Shown piece after piece: positions 25,593 through 33,893 of a stretch of DNA of 54,625 nt; position 1 is the stretch's first letter, and each line of letters starts with the position of its first letter. The position numbers and the translations under genes were made by a program. Source of the DNA: Candidatus Scalindua sp. (GTDB lineage Bacteria > Planctomycetota > Brocadiia > Brocadiales > Scalinduaceae); NCBI GenBank assembly GCA_021776915.1, contig JAIQZU010000001.1, forward strand, positions 1 to 54,625, written 5' to 3'. Under the pieces are notes generated by a model, which worked only from the letters and a program-made list of their open reading frames with translations, searched no databases and was not told the origin of the DNA.

Positions 25593-26309
25593 TTGCACGA
25601 ATTAACCGTTATCACCATTACCGCTGCATCTATAGGCTTGTTCCATACACTGCTTGGGCCTGACCATTATCTGCCGTTTATTGTGATGGCCCGGGCAAGG
25701 AAATGGTCTCTGGCCAAAACAACATGCATAACCGCATTGTGTGGCGCAGGTCATGTACTTAGTTCTATTGTATTAGGTATTATAGGTATTGCTCTGGGGG
25801 TTTCTATCAACAAATTAGGTGCAATAGAATCATTCCGCGGCGGACTTGCGGCATGGTTACTCATATCATTTGGAGTAGGATATTTTATCTGGGGAGTATT
25901 CCTGGCACGAAGAAATAGGCCTCACATTCACTGGCATGCTCATGGAGACGCGAGTATGCCGATACACAAACATACACACAAACATAACGAAGATCAATTA
26001 CATGTTCATGAGGGGGAAAAGGCAAAGAACCTGACGCCATGGATACTCTTTACAATCTTTGTATTCGGGCCTTGTGAGCCCTTGATCCCGTTGCTGATTT
26101 ACCCGGCGGCAAAGAGTAGTGTCTTTGGTCTGGTGCTGATAACGGGTGTCTTCGGCATAGTAACGATTGTGACTATGCTGAGTATCGTCATACTTCTATC
26201 TTTGGGTACAAACCTTCTGCCTATGGGACGATTAGAACGGTACACACATGCCCTGGCAGGGGCTACGATATGTCTTTGTGGAATAGCGATCAGATTTCTT
26301 GGATTATAA
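25593..26309 (+). CDS. His-rich nickel/cobalt transporter-like membrane protein (UreH/RcnA type)
   Basis: This 238-residue protein has about six membrane segments. The first carries LFHTLLGPDHYLPF, the HxxxGPDH-type signature of UreH/RcnA and related nickel-cobalt transporters. A loop near residues 112-142 is very rich in His (HIHWHAHGD, HKHTHKHNED, HVHEGE), suitable for metal sensing or buffering. The position right after nikR supports nickel as substrate; whether it imports or exports cannot be told. The start is TTG 25593 with GAAGGAATT upstream; no ATG is available near the N-terminus. Confidence 0.82.
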   Translation: MHELTVITITAASIGLFHTLLGPDHYLPFIVMARARKWSLAKTTCITALCGAGHVLSSIVLGIIGIALGVSINKLGAIESFRGGLAAWLLISFGVGYFIWGVFLARRNRPHIHWHAHGDASMPIHKHTHKHNEDQLHVHEGEKAKNLTPWILFTIFVFGPCEPLIPLLIYPAAKSSVFGLVLITGVFGIVTIVTMLSIVILLSLGTNLLPMGRLERYTHALAGATICLCGIAIRFLGL

Positions 26310-26314
26310 TCTCG

Positions 26315-27238
26315 TTATTTATCTAAATCTCTTCTCAACAATAATCTGGCGAAGTTATACATTACGAAATATTCCCAGGCAAAAGGGCCGAAGCCCAGAA
26401 AACCTGCAACAGGCATTTCAAATATCTTCAGGTCCTGCATGAATGGCGCTGTGTAAACCCATTTTGACGGTGCCCAGAAGTTCCAGAACTCCCACAGTAA
26501 TCCACAGATAAATCCAGCCGTAAAAAGAGAGAGGATTCTTTTTAAAGTTCCTTTTTCTAAATCCATTAACAGGGAGTCGCCCCTGCTTGAGTATACAATA
26601 GGTTCTATCAGCATTACAAAGCCCGTCCATACGAGGGCAAACAGGTACTTGGCAGAATTTTCCGGTAGTAATAATGGTGTCATTACAAATAGGAAGCCGA
26701 GTATAATTCCTCCGTAAATTGTTCTGTTTGTTACCTTAAGTTTTGCTATATGAAATCTATCGAAGATACGAAGTGTATCCAGAAGTTCCGCTGTTAGAAA
26801 CATACCGGGCATTATTGTTGCAAACGATAATCCCATACCTAAATAAAGTTCTACCGGATTAGTCGGGAGGCCGATATATTTCCAGTTAGCAAGGTGCAGG
26901 TTGTAGACCTCAAACATCAGCCAGATCAATATAGAGAGCGGGAGTTGGAGCAGAAAATTTCTCCTTCTGTTGCAGATAAGTGAGTTTCCCTTTAGTCTGA
27001 AAATTATGGCATCTATCAAAAAGATATAGCCCCACCAACATAAGGGAGTTGTCCACACACCTATACGGTATGCTATGTAGAAATCGTGTTGAAGAATAAC
27101 TGCAGACTCCGCAATTGCGATCATGAAGATGCCTATCCAGCCGTGTAGTTTAAACTCATATCTTCTCTGTGTTTCAGGTTCAGGGCGTTCAGGATTGTTT
27201 GAGATATTCATATTAAGAATTCTATTAAATTTCAACAA
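26315..27238 (-). CDS. Polytopic membrane protein of unknown function (carotenoid-cyclase-like by eye)
   Basis: This protein of about 300 residues has some eight to nine hydrophobic segments rich in Trp, Phe and Tyr. The C-terminal segment LWEFWNFWAPSKWVY followed by FEMPVAGFLGFGPFAWEYF faintly recalls the membrane segments of lycopene-cyclase-like proteins, but I do not consider that enough to assign an enzyme. The start is uncertain: TTG 27238 gives the longest form, while ATG 27211 (MNISNNPER) is the other candidate; neither has a good ribosome site. It is convergent with the nickel transporter, with 5 nt between stops. Confidence 0.7.
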   Translation of the reverse strand: MLKFNRILNMNISNNPERPEPETQRRYEFKLHGWIGIFMIAIAESAVILQHDFYIAYRIGVWTTPLCWWGYIFLIDAIIFRLKGNSLICNRRRNFLLQLPLSILIWLMFEVYNLHLANWKYIGLPTNPVELYLGMGLSFATIMPGMFLTAELLDTLRIFDRFHIAKLKVTNRTIYGGIILGFLFVMTPLLLPENSAKYLFALVWTGFVMLIEPIVYSSRGDSLLMDLEKGTLKRILSLFTAGFICGLLWEFWNFWAPSKWVYTAPFMQDLKIFEMPVAGFLGFGPFAWEYFVMYNFARLLLRRDLDK

Positions 27239-27460
27239 ACGGTCAACTATCTTTTTTAGGTAAACCAGTTAATTCTCAATATGCGGAGGTTTCCTTCAGG
27301 TTTGAACCGGTTGGATTAAAGTGGGTTTTTCCTCTTGATTTTACTTTTTAACCTTATACTATTATAATCAATTGGAAATAATGCAACAGCGATTACTTAA
27401 AAGAGAAAACCATTGCTTCGCCATTTTACTATTCCGGTCAATCAGAATAAAGGAGATGAT

Positions 27461-27733
27461 ATGGAAAATACGAAAGAATTCTTAAACCAGGATGACGTTT
27501 TATCGCGAGTACATCAATTTGAACTTGAGAGAGATGAAGAGAGAATATTTATAAACGTCAGAGAGCCTCTGGTCAATTCCGATAAGGGAGCCTTCATTGC
27601 CGTTCCCGGTCTTATTACTCAGGAATGCAGCAATACCGACTACGTTGGCCTGGGTAATTCTATAGAAGAAGCCTTGCAAGATTGTCTGAAGAGGATTAAG
27701 GATGTGCCCCTGGATCAGATTATACCAGAGTAG
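27461..27733 (+). CDS. Conserved small protein, HicB-like in part
   Basis: This 90-residue acidic protein begins at ATG 27461, supported by AAAGGAGATGAT immediately upstream. The segment FIAVPGLITQECSN followed by GLGNSIEEALQDCLKRI resembles the HicB antitoxin fold (a substrate-like strand then a helix EEALxxCLxxI), but there is no HicA partner and no DNA-binding tail. Its function is unknown. Confidence 0.6.
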   Translation: MENTKEFLNQDDVLSRVHQFELERDEERIFINVREPLVNSDKGAFIAVPGLITQECSNTDYVGLGNSIEEALQDCLKRIKDVPLDQIIPE

Positions 27734-27828
27734 AAGGCTACGTTGAGTCGAAAAGTATATGCTACATATCCGTCCTTCTGAACTCTTCATTTCCGTCGTT
27801 CTGTAATATTAGATAGAAAGGAGAAGCA

Positions 27829-29865
27829 ATGAGCTCGATTTCTATAACTGAAAACCGTGTTCTCATGAGTGGGGCACGTAAATCTCTAAAAGGTAAGTGG
27901 GGATTGGCAATCGGGGCCGCTGTTGTCTATTTCCTGGTAGTGGTCGGTGCCGAAGAGATTCCTAAGGCCGGTGGGATCATTTCATTGCTCATTGGAGGAC
28001 CTATGTCTGTCGGAATGGCGATCTTTTCCCTCTCTCTTTCAAGGAGGCAGGACACACGACTGTCACTGATATTTGAAGGGTTCAGAAGATTTGGTGTTGC
28101 CCTGGGCGCGTATATCTTATATATCATTTTCATCTTTCTCTGGTCTCTTCTCTTAATTGTTCCGGGTATTATCGCATCCCTGGCGTATTCACAAATATTT
28201 TATATTATTGCGGAAGATGACTCAATTGGTCCCTTACAGGCCATTAAGAAAAGCAAAGAGATGATGCGTGGCAATAAATGGAAGTTGTTTTGCCTGTTCT
28301 TCCGTTTTCTTGGCTGGGGACTTTTGTGTGTTTTGACATTTGGCATAGGCATTTTATGGTTATTCCCCTATATGACTGTCAGTTTTGCACGATTCTATGA
28401 TGACATTAAGGGGAAGACTACGGTTGAGGGTGCTGATTCTGAATCCGGGGAGTTAAAAGCAGAAGAAGACATAAATCAGCTGTTTTTCCCGACATCAAAG
28501 ACAAAGCTGATAGTACTGTCTGTCTGTACATTCGGTATATATCAATTTTACTGGTTCTATAAGAACTGGCAGATCTTGAAAATAAATCAGGGTCTGGAGA
28601 TTCTACCGTTCTGGCGCACATTCTTTACACCTGTTTTCTGTTATAGTCTGTTCAAAAAGGTAAGGGAATGTGCGGAGTCGAATGGTATAGAGGTGAAATA
28701 TAATCCCGGAACACTTACAGCAGGATATATTTTCCTGTCTGTTACTTTTTTCATACCTAACATTCCCACATATATATCCATCCCAGCGATGGTCATGGCA
28801 GTGTTGGTACTCATTCCTGCACAGAGTGTCATAAACTTACTAAATGTAAAAGTAATTCCAGATATACAGATTAATAAAAAATTTGGCGGAGGGAATATTG
28901 TGGCCGTAGTTATTGGTGTGCTCTTCTGGGTATTAATGGTCTTTGCAATAAGTTCGCCTATCAAACCGGAACATTATCATGCGCTAACCTTTAAGATTGT
29001 GAAGTTATTCGGGCTGGGCAATCCCGAGACAGCAGTAATGCTGGATGGTATGAAAGAGTTTTACAGAAAGGCAGGTAATGAAAAAGATGCAGAAAAACTT
29101 GAGTCACAGGTAAGACAGCTTCAGTCTTTACTGACTCAGGGAAAGACTGCTTCTCCGGAGACTGGCTCGCCCGGAGCTGTTCCTGAAGAAGGAAAGAGTA
29201 TTGATGAGCAGTATACGGGAGGTTTAAACAATTACAAACAGGGGCATTACAAGGATGCAATGGAAGCCTACCGTAAGTGTGCTGCTAATGGACATACTGC
29301 CGCTCAGTATCAAGTAGGTCTTTTGTATTCAAATGGTCAGGGGGTGGAGCGGGATTACAAAGAGGCCGTAAACTGGTATCGCAGAGCTGCTGCCAATGGG
29401 TATGCGGAAGCACAAAACAGTCTGGGTTTTGTGTACTCTAAAGGCCAGGGAGTAGAACAGGATTATAAAGAGGCGGTGAAATGGTGCCGCAAGGCCGCTG
29501 AAGGTGGACATATACAGGCTCAATATAACCTTGGAACAATGTACTTCAAAGGTCTGGGAACAGTGCAGGATTTTATAGAGGCGGCGCACTGGTATCGTGA
29601 GGCCGCTAATCAGGGATATGCACAGGCACAAACCATTCTGGGTTTAATGTACTCCAGGGGTCAGGGGAAAAAACAAAATTACAAAAAGGCGGTTAGATGG
29701 TACCGTAAGGCTGCTGAACAGGGATACTCACAGGCACAATTCAATCTCGGTGTGATGTATACAGAAGGCCGGGGAGTAGAGGAAGATTATGAAGAGGCGG
29801 AAATATGGTATCGAAAGGCAGCCGAGCAGGGGCATGTACAGGCGCTGGAAATATTGAGTCACTAA
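27829..29865 (+). CDS. DUF975-DUF4234-Sel1 repeat membrane protein
   Basis: This 678-residue protein combines three modules. Residues about 1-200 are a DUF975-like membrane domain with four or more helices (VLMSGARKSLKGKWGLAIG; IVPGIIASLAYSQIFYII). Residues about 222-360 are DUF4234-like (CTFGIYQFYWFYKNWQIL) with more membrane segments. After a linker, residues about 480-678 hold five 36-residue Sel1/TPR-like repeats of the type AQYNLGTMYFKGLGTVQDF. Such repeats bind proteins, so the protein probably presents an interaction platform at a membrane. GAAAGGAGAAGC precedes ATG 27829. A run of near-identical repeat units points to repeat expansion. Confidence 0.85.
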   Translation: MSSISITENRVLMSGARKSLKGKWGLAIGAAVVYFLVVVGAEEIPKAGGIISLLIGGPMSVGMAIFSLSLSRRQDTRLSLIFEGFRRFGVALGAYILYIIFIFLWSLLLIVPGIIASLAYSQIFYIIAEDDSIGPLQAIKKSKEMMRGNKWKLFCLFFRFLGWGLLCVLTFGIGILWLFPYMTVSFARFYDDIKGKTTVEGADSESGELKAEEDINQLFFPTSKTKLIVLSVCTFGIYQFYWFYKNWQILKINQGLEILPFWRTFFTPVFCYSLFKKVRECAESNGIEVKYNPGTLTAGYIFLSVTFFIPNIPTYISIPAMVMAVLVLIPAQSVINLLNVKVIPDIQINKKFGGGNIVAVVIGVLFWVLMVFAISSPIKPEHYHALTFKIVKLFGLGNPETAVMLDGMKEFYRKAGNEKDAEKLESQVRQLQSLLTQGKTASPETGSPGAVPEEGKSIDEQYTGGLNNYKQGHYKDAMEAYRKCAANGHTAAQYQVGLLYSNGQGVERDYKEAVNWYRRAAANGYAEAQNSLGFVYSKGQGVEQDYKEAVKWCRKAAEGGHIQAQYNLGTMYFKGLGTVQDFIEAAHWYREAANQGYAQAQTILGLMYSRGQGKKQNYKKAVRWYRKAAEQGYSQAQFNLGVMYTEGRGVEEDYEEAEIWYRKAAEQGHVQALEILSH

Positions 29866-30022
29866 AAATCTATTAAAAACAAAAAGAGGCTTATCTTGTC
29901 ATTTCTCAATAACGATAAAGTATCCTATGCTGCGGCTTAGGTAGTAAGTGGTATTAAAATGCTGAATAAGGTAAGGAAATACGATGTGTATCCCGCTTTT
30001 CAATTTTACTATATAAAAAAAC

Positions 30023-30050
30023 TTGACAATTAATGAGGATTAATTATATT
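30023..30050 (+). promoter_or_regulatory. Sigma-70-type promoter for the ferredoxin gene
   Basis: TTGACA at 30023-30028 and TATATT at 30045-30050 are 16 nt apart. ATTAAT-N6-ATTAAT-like dyad sequence fills the spacer. The leader to ATG 30149 would be about 90 nt. Confidence 0.72.
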
Positions 30051-30148
30051 GAATCACGTATTATTCTAGTATATTTGCTTAAGGAATCGAGTCGGGTTTT
30101 GCTGGTAAAGAAACCAATTTATTATTTTTTTAATAGAAGGAGGAAGTA

Positions 30149-30337
30149 ATGAAGGCAATAGTAGATGCTGATGAATGTACCGGTTGTGAACTTTGTACGC
30201 AAACATGTCCGGAAGTTTTTGAGATGGAAGACGATCTAGCCGTCGTAAAGGGTGCTTCCGTTCCAGGCGACGCAGAAGAAACCTGTAGACAGGCCGCCGA
30301 GGAATGCCCTGTTGAATGTATAGCTATTGAAGATTAA
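30149..30337 (+). CDS. Small [4Fe-4S] ferredoxin
   Basis: This 62-residue acidic ferredoxin has the single-cluster layout of Desulfovibrio/Thermotoga-type ferredoxins: Cys11, Cys14 and Cys17 in CTGCELCTQTCPE and the fourth ligand Cys53 in EECPVECI. Cys21 and Cys46 are placed as the disulfide pair in that family. It would carry low-potential electrons in the cytoplasm. AGAAGGAGGAAG gives a very strong ribosome site, and it has its own promoter and terminator, consistent with high expression. Confidence 0.95.
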   Translation: MKAIVDADECTGCELCTQTCPEVFEMEDDLAVVKGASVPGDAEETCRQAAEECPVECIAIED

Positions 30338-30373
30338 TTTCTTGCAGGACTTGCGGGATAAAGCATAAAATCT

Positions 30374-30435
30374 AATAAGGAGAATAGCGAGGTAGAAACT
30401 ATAGAAAAGACTACCCGGGATTCTCCTTATTTTAT
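30374..30435 (+). terminator. Rho-independent-like terminator after the ferredoxin gene
   Basis: AATAAGGAGAAT (30374-30385) pairs perfectly with 30420-30431, with an inner stem GGTAG/CTACC (30391-30395 with 30411-30415). A T-rich stretch follows. It separates the ferredoxin from convergent asd. Confidence 0.7.
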
Positions 30436-30503
30436 TGTTCCACCTTTTCTAATACTGCCTGATATTCTTTAGATAATTCTGCGGTGAATAGTTATCAACA
30501 TTC

Positions 30504-31511
30504 CTATATCAACTTCTCAGCGATCTGAACTGCGTTCAGGGCGGCGCCTTTCAGCAGATTATCGCTCACGATCCACATGTTCAATCCGTTCTCAACAGAC
30601 TCGTCTTCCCTTATTCTTCCGACGAATGTCCCGTCTTTGCCGGCAGCATCAGTTGCCAGTGGATATAATTGCCTTGACGGATCGTCAAGTATCACGATTC
30701 CTTCTGCCTTGCTTAATAAGTCCCTTGCTTGATCGGCGCTCAACTTCTCCCGGGTTTCTATGTTGACCGACTCGCTGTGTCCCCTGAATACGGGTACCCT
30801 TACGGTGGTTGTGGTTATGCTGAAGGAACTGTCCTCCAGAATTTTCCTGGTTTCGTTAATCATTTTCATCTCTTCGTCTGTGTATCCATTTGGCAGGAAG
30901 GCATCACTCTGTGGTATTTGAGGCAGGACATTAAATGCCATCTGATGGGGAAATATATTGCGATTAAATTCACCCTTATCAGAAAGTATATGTTGGGATT
31001 CCTTCTTTAATTCCTCCAAGGCCTTTAGTCCTGCCCCGGATACCGCCTGATAGGTTGAAACTACTACCCTCTTGATTTTCACGGCATCATGTATCGGTTT
31101 TAAAACCAAGACGAGTTGTATGGTTGAGCAATTCGGATTTGCGATAATGCCCTTATGTTCTGCGATTCTGTTTGCGTTTACTTCCGGTATAACCAGCGGT
31201 ACATCCTTGTCCATTCTGAATGCGCTGGTGTTGTCCACGACAACGCAATTTGCTTCTATTGCATAAGGCACAAACTTCCTGCTTATACCGCCTCCGGCGC
31301 TGAATAGCCCGATGTTCATCCCTTCAAATGAATCTGCAGTCAATTCCTGTATCAGCACCTCTTTGCCACGGAAGATTATATTCTTTCCTGCCGAACGGCT
31401 TGAGGCAAGCGGCCTTAATTCGTCAACAGGGAAGTCTCTTCTTTCCAGCACTCTGAGCATTTCCGTTCCTACAGCTCCGGTAACACCTACGACTGCAACA
31501 TTAACTCCCAT
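30504..31511 (-). CDS. asd: Aspartate-semialdehyde dehydrogenase
   Basis: Asd reduces aspartyl phosphate to the semialdehyde that leads to lysine/diaminopimelate, methionine and threonine. The 335-residue protein has the Rossmann motif GVTGAVGTEMLRVLE, the active-site Cys in NPNCSTIQLVLVLKPIHD (near residue 128), and VRVPVFRGHSESVNIE with the substrate-binding Arg and the catalytic His. I choose ATG 31511 because AAGGAG (31527-31522) is 10 nt upstream; a GTG at 31520 would be only 1 nt from it. Confidence 0.97.
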   Translation of the reverse strand: MGVNVAVVGVTGAVGTEMLRVLERRDFPVDELRPLASSRSAGKNIIFRGKEVLIQELTADSFEGMNIGLFSAGGGISRKFVPYAIEANCVVVDNTSAFRMDKDVPLVIPEVNANRIAEHKGIIANPNCSTIQLVLVLKPIHDAVKIKRVVVSTYQAVSGAGLKALEELKKESQHILSDKGEFNRNIFPHQMAFNVLPQIPQSDAFLPNGYTDEEMKMINETRKILEDSSFSITTTTVRVPVFRGHSESVNIETREKLSADQARDLLSKAEGIVILDDPSRQLYPLATDAAGKDGTFVGRIREDESVENGLNMWIVSDNLLKGAALNAVQIAEKLI

Positions 31512-31587
31512 ATCTATCACACTCCTTATATTATTATTCTGTAAGACCTTCTTTTTTAGAAGGGTTTTTTCGTGTCTTAAAAAGTTA

Positions 31588-31685
31588 AAAGTGCCTAAAG
31601 TTTGAAGTGAGCTAAAGTTGTGGTAAAAGAAATCTTTTATTTTTTAACTTTAGGCACTTTAGTTCACTTTAGACACTTCAAACTT
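31588..31685. repeat. Compound inverted repeat built from AAAGTGCCTAAAGT-type units
   Basis: Bases 31588-31602 pair exactly with 31646-31660, and overlapping arms at 31598-31609 pair with 31674-31685. The same short word (AGTGxxCTAAAGT) recurs several times in both orientations. It lies between asd and the RNase HII-like gene, both on the minus strand. Confidence 0.7.
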
Positions 31686-31713
31686 GGTTGTATGCCCGGC
31701 TGTGCCTTTCTGT

Positions 31714-32679
31714 CTATTTAATCCTTATTAAGATGTCATCACTGATATTCAACTTGCTTCTTATATCATGGATCTGAGACAAAAACCTCCTGGCGTCTTC
31801 CGGATAACCGGCAGTTGGCTTAATATCCTGTACCTTTTCCTGCCAGAATGAGTTGAATAATTTTATAAACAGTTCACGGATGTATTTACTGAACATCGAT
31901 GCAAGTGCAGTTGGGAAATACTTTGAGTCTGCGCCTACAATAAAAGAGACATCCATCTTTCTATTCTCATTGTTAATATTATAGGTTGACAACGGATTCC
32001 CTTCTGTAATTGAGTCTACCTTACACCCTTCAAAATTCTGTGACAGCAAGTTCTCGTAATAGTTTCTTCCTCCATGCTTGTCTATTAAGACTTTTGGTTT
32101 GTGTTTCCCATAATGTTCAAAGGTTTCTTTAAGATGCCTCATACAGCTTTTGAAGAGGAGCAGAGATTTGTTGCCGTCAAGCGCTATTTGCCTGTTTATC
32201 TCGGACACACAAAGAAAATGGCTCTTAATATCAAGTATGCTTACATCCTGCAAGGCTGTAGTGTGTTTAAAGTTGTCTGCATAATTCATGATTGCGGATA
32301 CATTTGATGCAGTGGGCAGGTCCAGGTCTTTTCCCTTATACCATGGGTATTTGTCAAAAACGTTTTCATCGTAGTCCGATAATAGTTTCAGTAAATCTGT
32401 GAATTTTGTTACCGGGCCTTTTGTGTGCCAGATAAAAGATAAAACCGCCTCCTCCAGCATTTTTAATCCGGTTTTCTGCTGGTATAGTTTTTTGCTGTCG
32501 CCAACAACTATACGATTTCCCCGCTTTTGTATTTTCTCAGAAACAGCATCTTTAAGGACATGCCAGATGTTTGTCTCATGATGATATTTGTCAGGTATTT
32601 CCATCACGACCTTCGATAATACAAATGGGCCTAATGTGGGACCGTAACCGGCTTCATCAATACCTGCAACTATTGTCAT
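31714..32679 (-). CDS. Divergent RNase HII-like protein with a large insertion
   Basis: The ends of this 321-residue protein match RNase HII: AGIDEAGYGPTLGPFV at the start (Asp8-Glu9), KVLIDKHGGR (a second acidic position), SFIVGADSKYFPTALASMFSKYIREL (the SxAAASxxAKxxRD helix) and PTAGYPEDARRF near the end (GYP signature). RNase HII removes ribonucleotides from DNA and is usually about 200-220 residues; the extra 100 residues lie between about residues 45 and 170. It is either a large RNase HII variant or a paralogue with another nucleic-acid substrate. The neighbours give no functional hint. Confidence 0.72.
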   Translation of the reverse strand: MTIVAGIDEAGYGPTLGPFVLSKVVMEIPDKYHHETNIWHVLKDAVSEKIQKRGNRIVVGDSKKLYQQKTGLKMLEEAVLSFIWHTKGPVTKFTDLLKLLSDYDENVFDKYPWYKGKDLDLPTASNVSAIMNYADNFKHTTALQDVSILDIKSHFLCVSEINRQIALDGNKSLLLFKSCMRHLKETFEHYGKHKPKVLIDKHGGRNYYENLLSQNFEGCKVDSITEGNPLSTYNINNENRKMDVSFIVGADSKYFPTALASMFSKYIRELFIKLFNSFWQEKVQDIKPTAGYPEDARRFLSQIHDIRSKLNISDDILIRIK

Positions 32680-32809
32680 TTTTTAAGATTAAGTAGTTTC
32701 TAAAAATTGATGAATATCGTATAAAATATGAAATAATACAGGATTATAACGCATGGGCATAATGTGGTCAAGAAACCATTTATGATTGAGTGTGCCAATT
32801 CAATTCTCC

Positions 32810-32837
32810 TTGACAAAGAAGGGGGGTAAAATATAAT
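32810..32837 (+). promoter_or_regulatory. Perfect-consensus sigma-70 promoter
   Basis: TTGACA (32810-32815) and TATAAT (32832-32837) are both exact, separated by 16 nt. A start near 32844 gives a leader of about 26 nt to ATG 32870, with AAAGGAG as ribosome site. This is the strongest promoter I can read in the window. Confidence 0.85.
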
Positions 32838-32869
32838 GAGGCAGATTGGCAAAAGAAAGGAGTTGATTT

Positions 32870-33316
32870 ATGAATATGGAAAAAATAGAAGGTAAAGTTG
32901 CTAAAATACTTGATGAATACAGTATAGTAATTAATGTTGGTAGAGATAATGGTGTGGTGAATGGTATGGTCTTTGTGGTCTTTGTGCAGAGCGATGACGA
33001 GGTAAAGGATCCGGATAGCGGTGAAGTCCTGGGAAAACTGGAACACGTGAAGGATTATATCTTTGTATCTCATGTTCAGGATAAGTTTTCCACCTGTGTT
33101 GCCGGAGAGAAAGAAGCATCGTCCAGAGAAGCTGAGTCTAATGGCGCACAGACACTCAGCGGGGCTATGATGGCCGAGTCCATGACGGCAAGACCGGGGG
33201 GAGGCAAAATCAGTTCTGAGAAATTAAACGTTAATACCTCTCAGGTTACGGGTGTACCACAATTAGGTCCGATATCGGTAGGCGACATGGTACGTGCTGT
33301 TGAGATAAGTGAATAA
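32870..33316 (+). CDS. FlgT C-terminal-like beta-barrel protein of unknown function
   Basis: The first 80 residues of this 148-residue protein (EGKVAKILDEYSIVINVGRDNGVVNGMVFVVF, then DPDSGEVLGKLEHVKDYIFVSHVQDKFSTC) follow the FlgT C-terminal domain, where INxGxxxGVxxGxxF and DPxTGEVLG are conserved. The rest is a low-complexity linker ending in LGPISVGDMVRAVE. There is no signal peptide, so it appears cytoplasmic, unlike FlgT. It sits behind an exact consensus promoter and may be abundant. AAAGGAG precedes ATG 32870. Confidence 0.7.
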   Translation: MNMEKIEGKVAKILDEYSIVINVGRDNGVVNGMVFVVFVQSDDEVKDPDSGEVLGKLEHVKDYIFVSHVQDKFSTCVAGEKEASSREAESNGAQTLSGAMMAESMTARPGGGKISSEKLNVNTSQVTGVPQLGPISVGDMVRAVEISE

Positions 33317-33385
33317 TAACAGTATATGTACCAAAACTACCAAAATGGATTGATGAAAGAACAAGGCAAAAAGGTGGTAAGAAAG

Positions 33386-33637
33386 ATGTATGAATATGGA
33401 GATTGTTACTTCTGTGGCGGAGAAGTGAAGGCAGATAATGTTGAATTGGACTATCGTTATAAAGGAAAGTTATTTATCTTCCAAAATGTGCCAGCTGGGG
33501 TTTGTCAGCAATGTGGAGAAAAAACTCTCATTGCAAAAGTAGCCAAAGAGATTGAACATAGAATTCAGACGAAAGAGAAATGGGATAAAACTATTTCTGT
33601 TCCAGTGGATATTTTACCTGGGGAAGCAGTAGTGTAA
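33386..33637 (+). CDS. YgiT-type zinc-finger protein (MqsA N-terminal-like)
   Basis: This 83-residue protein has the two CxxC knuckles of YgiT-type zinc fingers: YGDCYFCGGEV and VPAGVCQQCGEK. In MqsA this domain precedes a helix-turn-helix, which is absent here. I choose ATG 33386 because MYEYGDCYFCGG is the family N-terminus and AAGGTGG is 8 nt upstream; ATG 33353 and ATG 33326 would extend it. In many genomes such proteins pair with a small partner as putative toxin-antitoxin systems; here a 73-residue gene follows 34 nt downstream. Confidence 0.8.
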   Translation: MYEYGDCYFCGGEVKADNVELDYRYKGKLFIFQNVPAGVCQQCGEKTLIAKVAKEIEHRIQTKEKWDKTISVPVDILPGEAVV

Positions 33638-33671
33638 AAGAATTATTGATTTTTCCAAAGAGAACAATTAA

Positions 33672-33893
33672 ATGTACTTGACTCATTCTGAAATACAACA
33701 ATTAGATCTTCTTAAGAAAAGAAGTCCTTCTGACAGATTCTTATTAATGAGTCAATTGATTAATGACCAATTTGAAGTTATGAAAGCAGGTCTTAAATAT
33801 AAAAACCCGAACATTGATGAAAAAGAATTGAAACAATGTCTGAAATCCAGGATGAGAAAAATATATGAAAATCTTAAGATCACAGGAATGTAA
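33672..33893 (+). CDS. Small helical protein paired with the YgiT-type gene
   Basis: This 73-residue protein is predicted to be all helical (HSEIQQLDLLKKRSPSDRFLLMSQLIND..., [21 protein letters not shown]). It lacks known toxin motifs. The pattern SPSDRFLLMSQL with KNPNIDEKELK resembles a family of small uncharacterised proteins often adjacent to toxin-antitoxin genes. Its last 29 bases overlap the start of hisD in another frame, so it is at least transcribed with the his genes. Its role is unknown. Confidence 0.65.
   Translation: MYLTHSEIQQLDLLKKRSPSDRFLLMSQLINDQFEVMKAGLKYKNPNIDEKELKQCLKSRMRKIYENLKITGM

Noticed and set aside
25593-26309. Urease accessory UreH as the specific function of the membrane protein
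   Set aside because: No urease genes are nearby; only a nickel/cobalt transporter-like assignment is justified.
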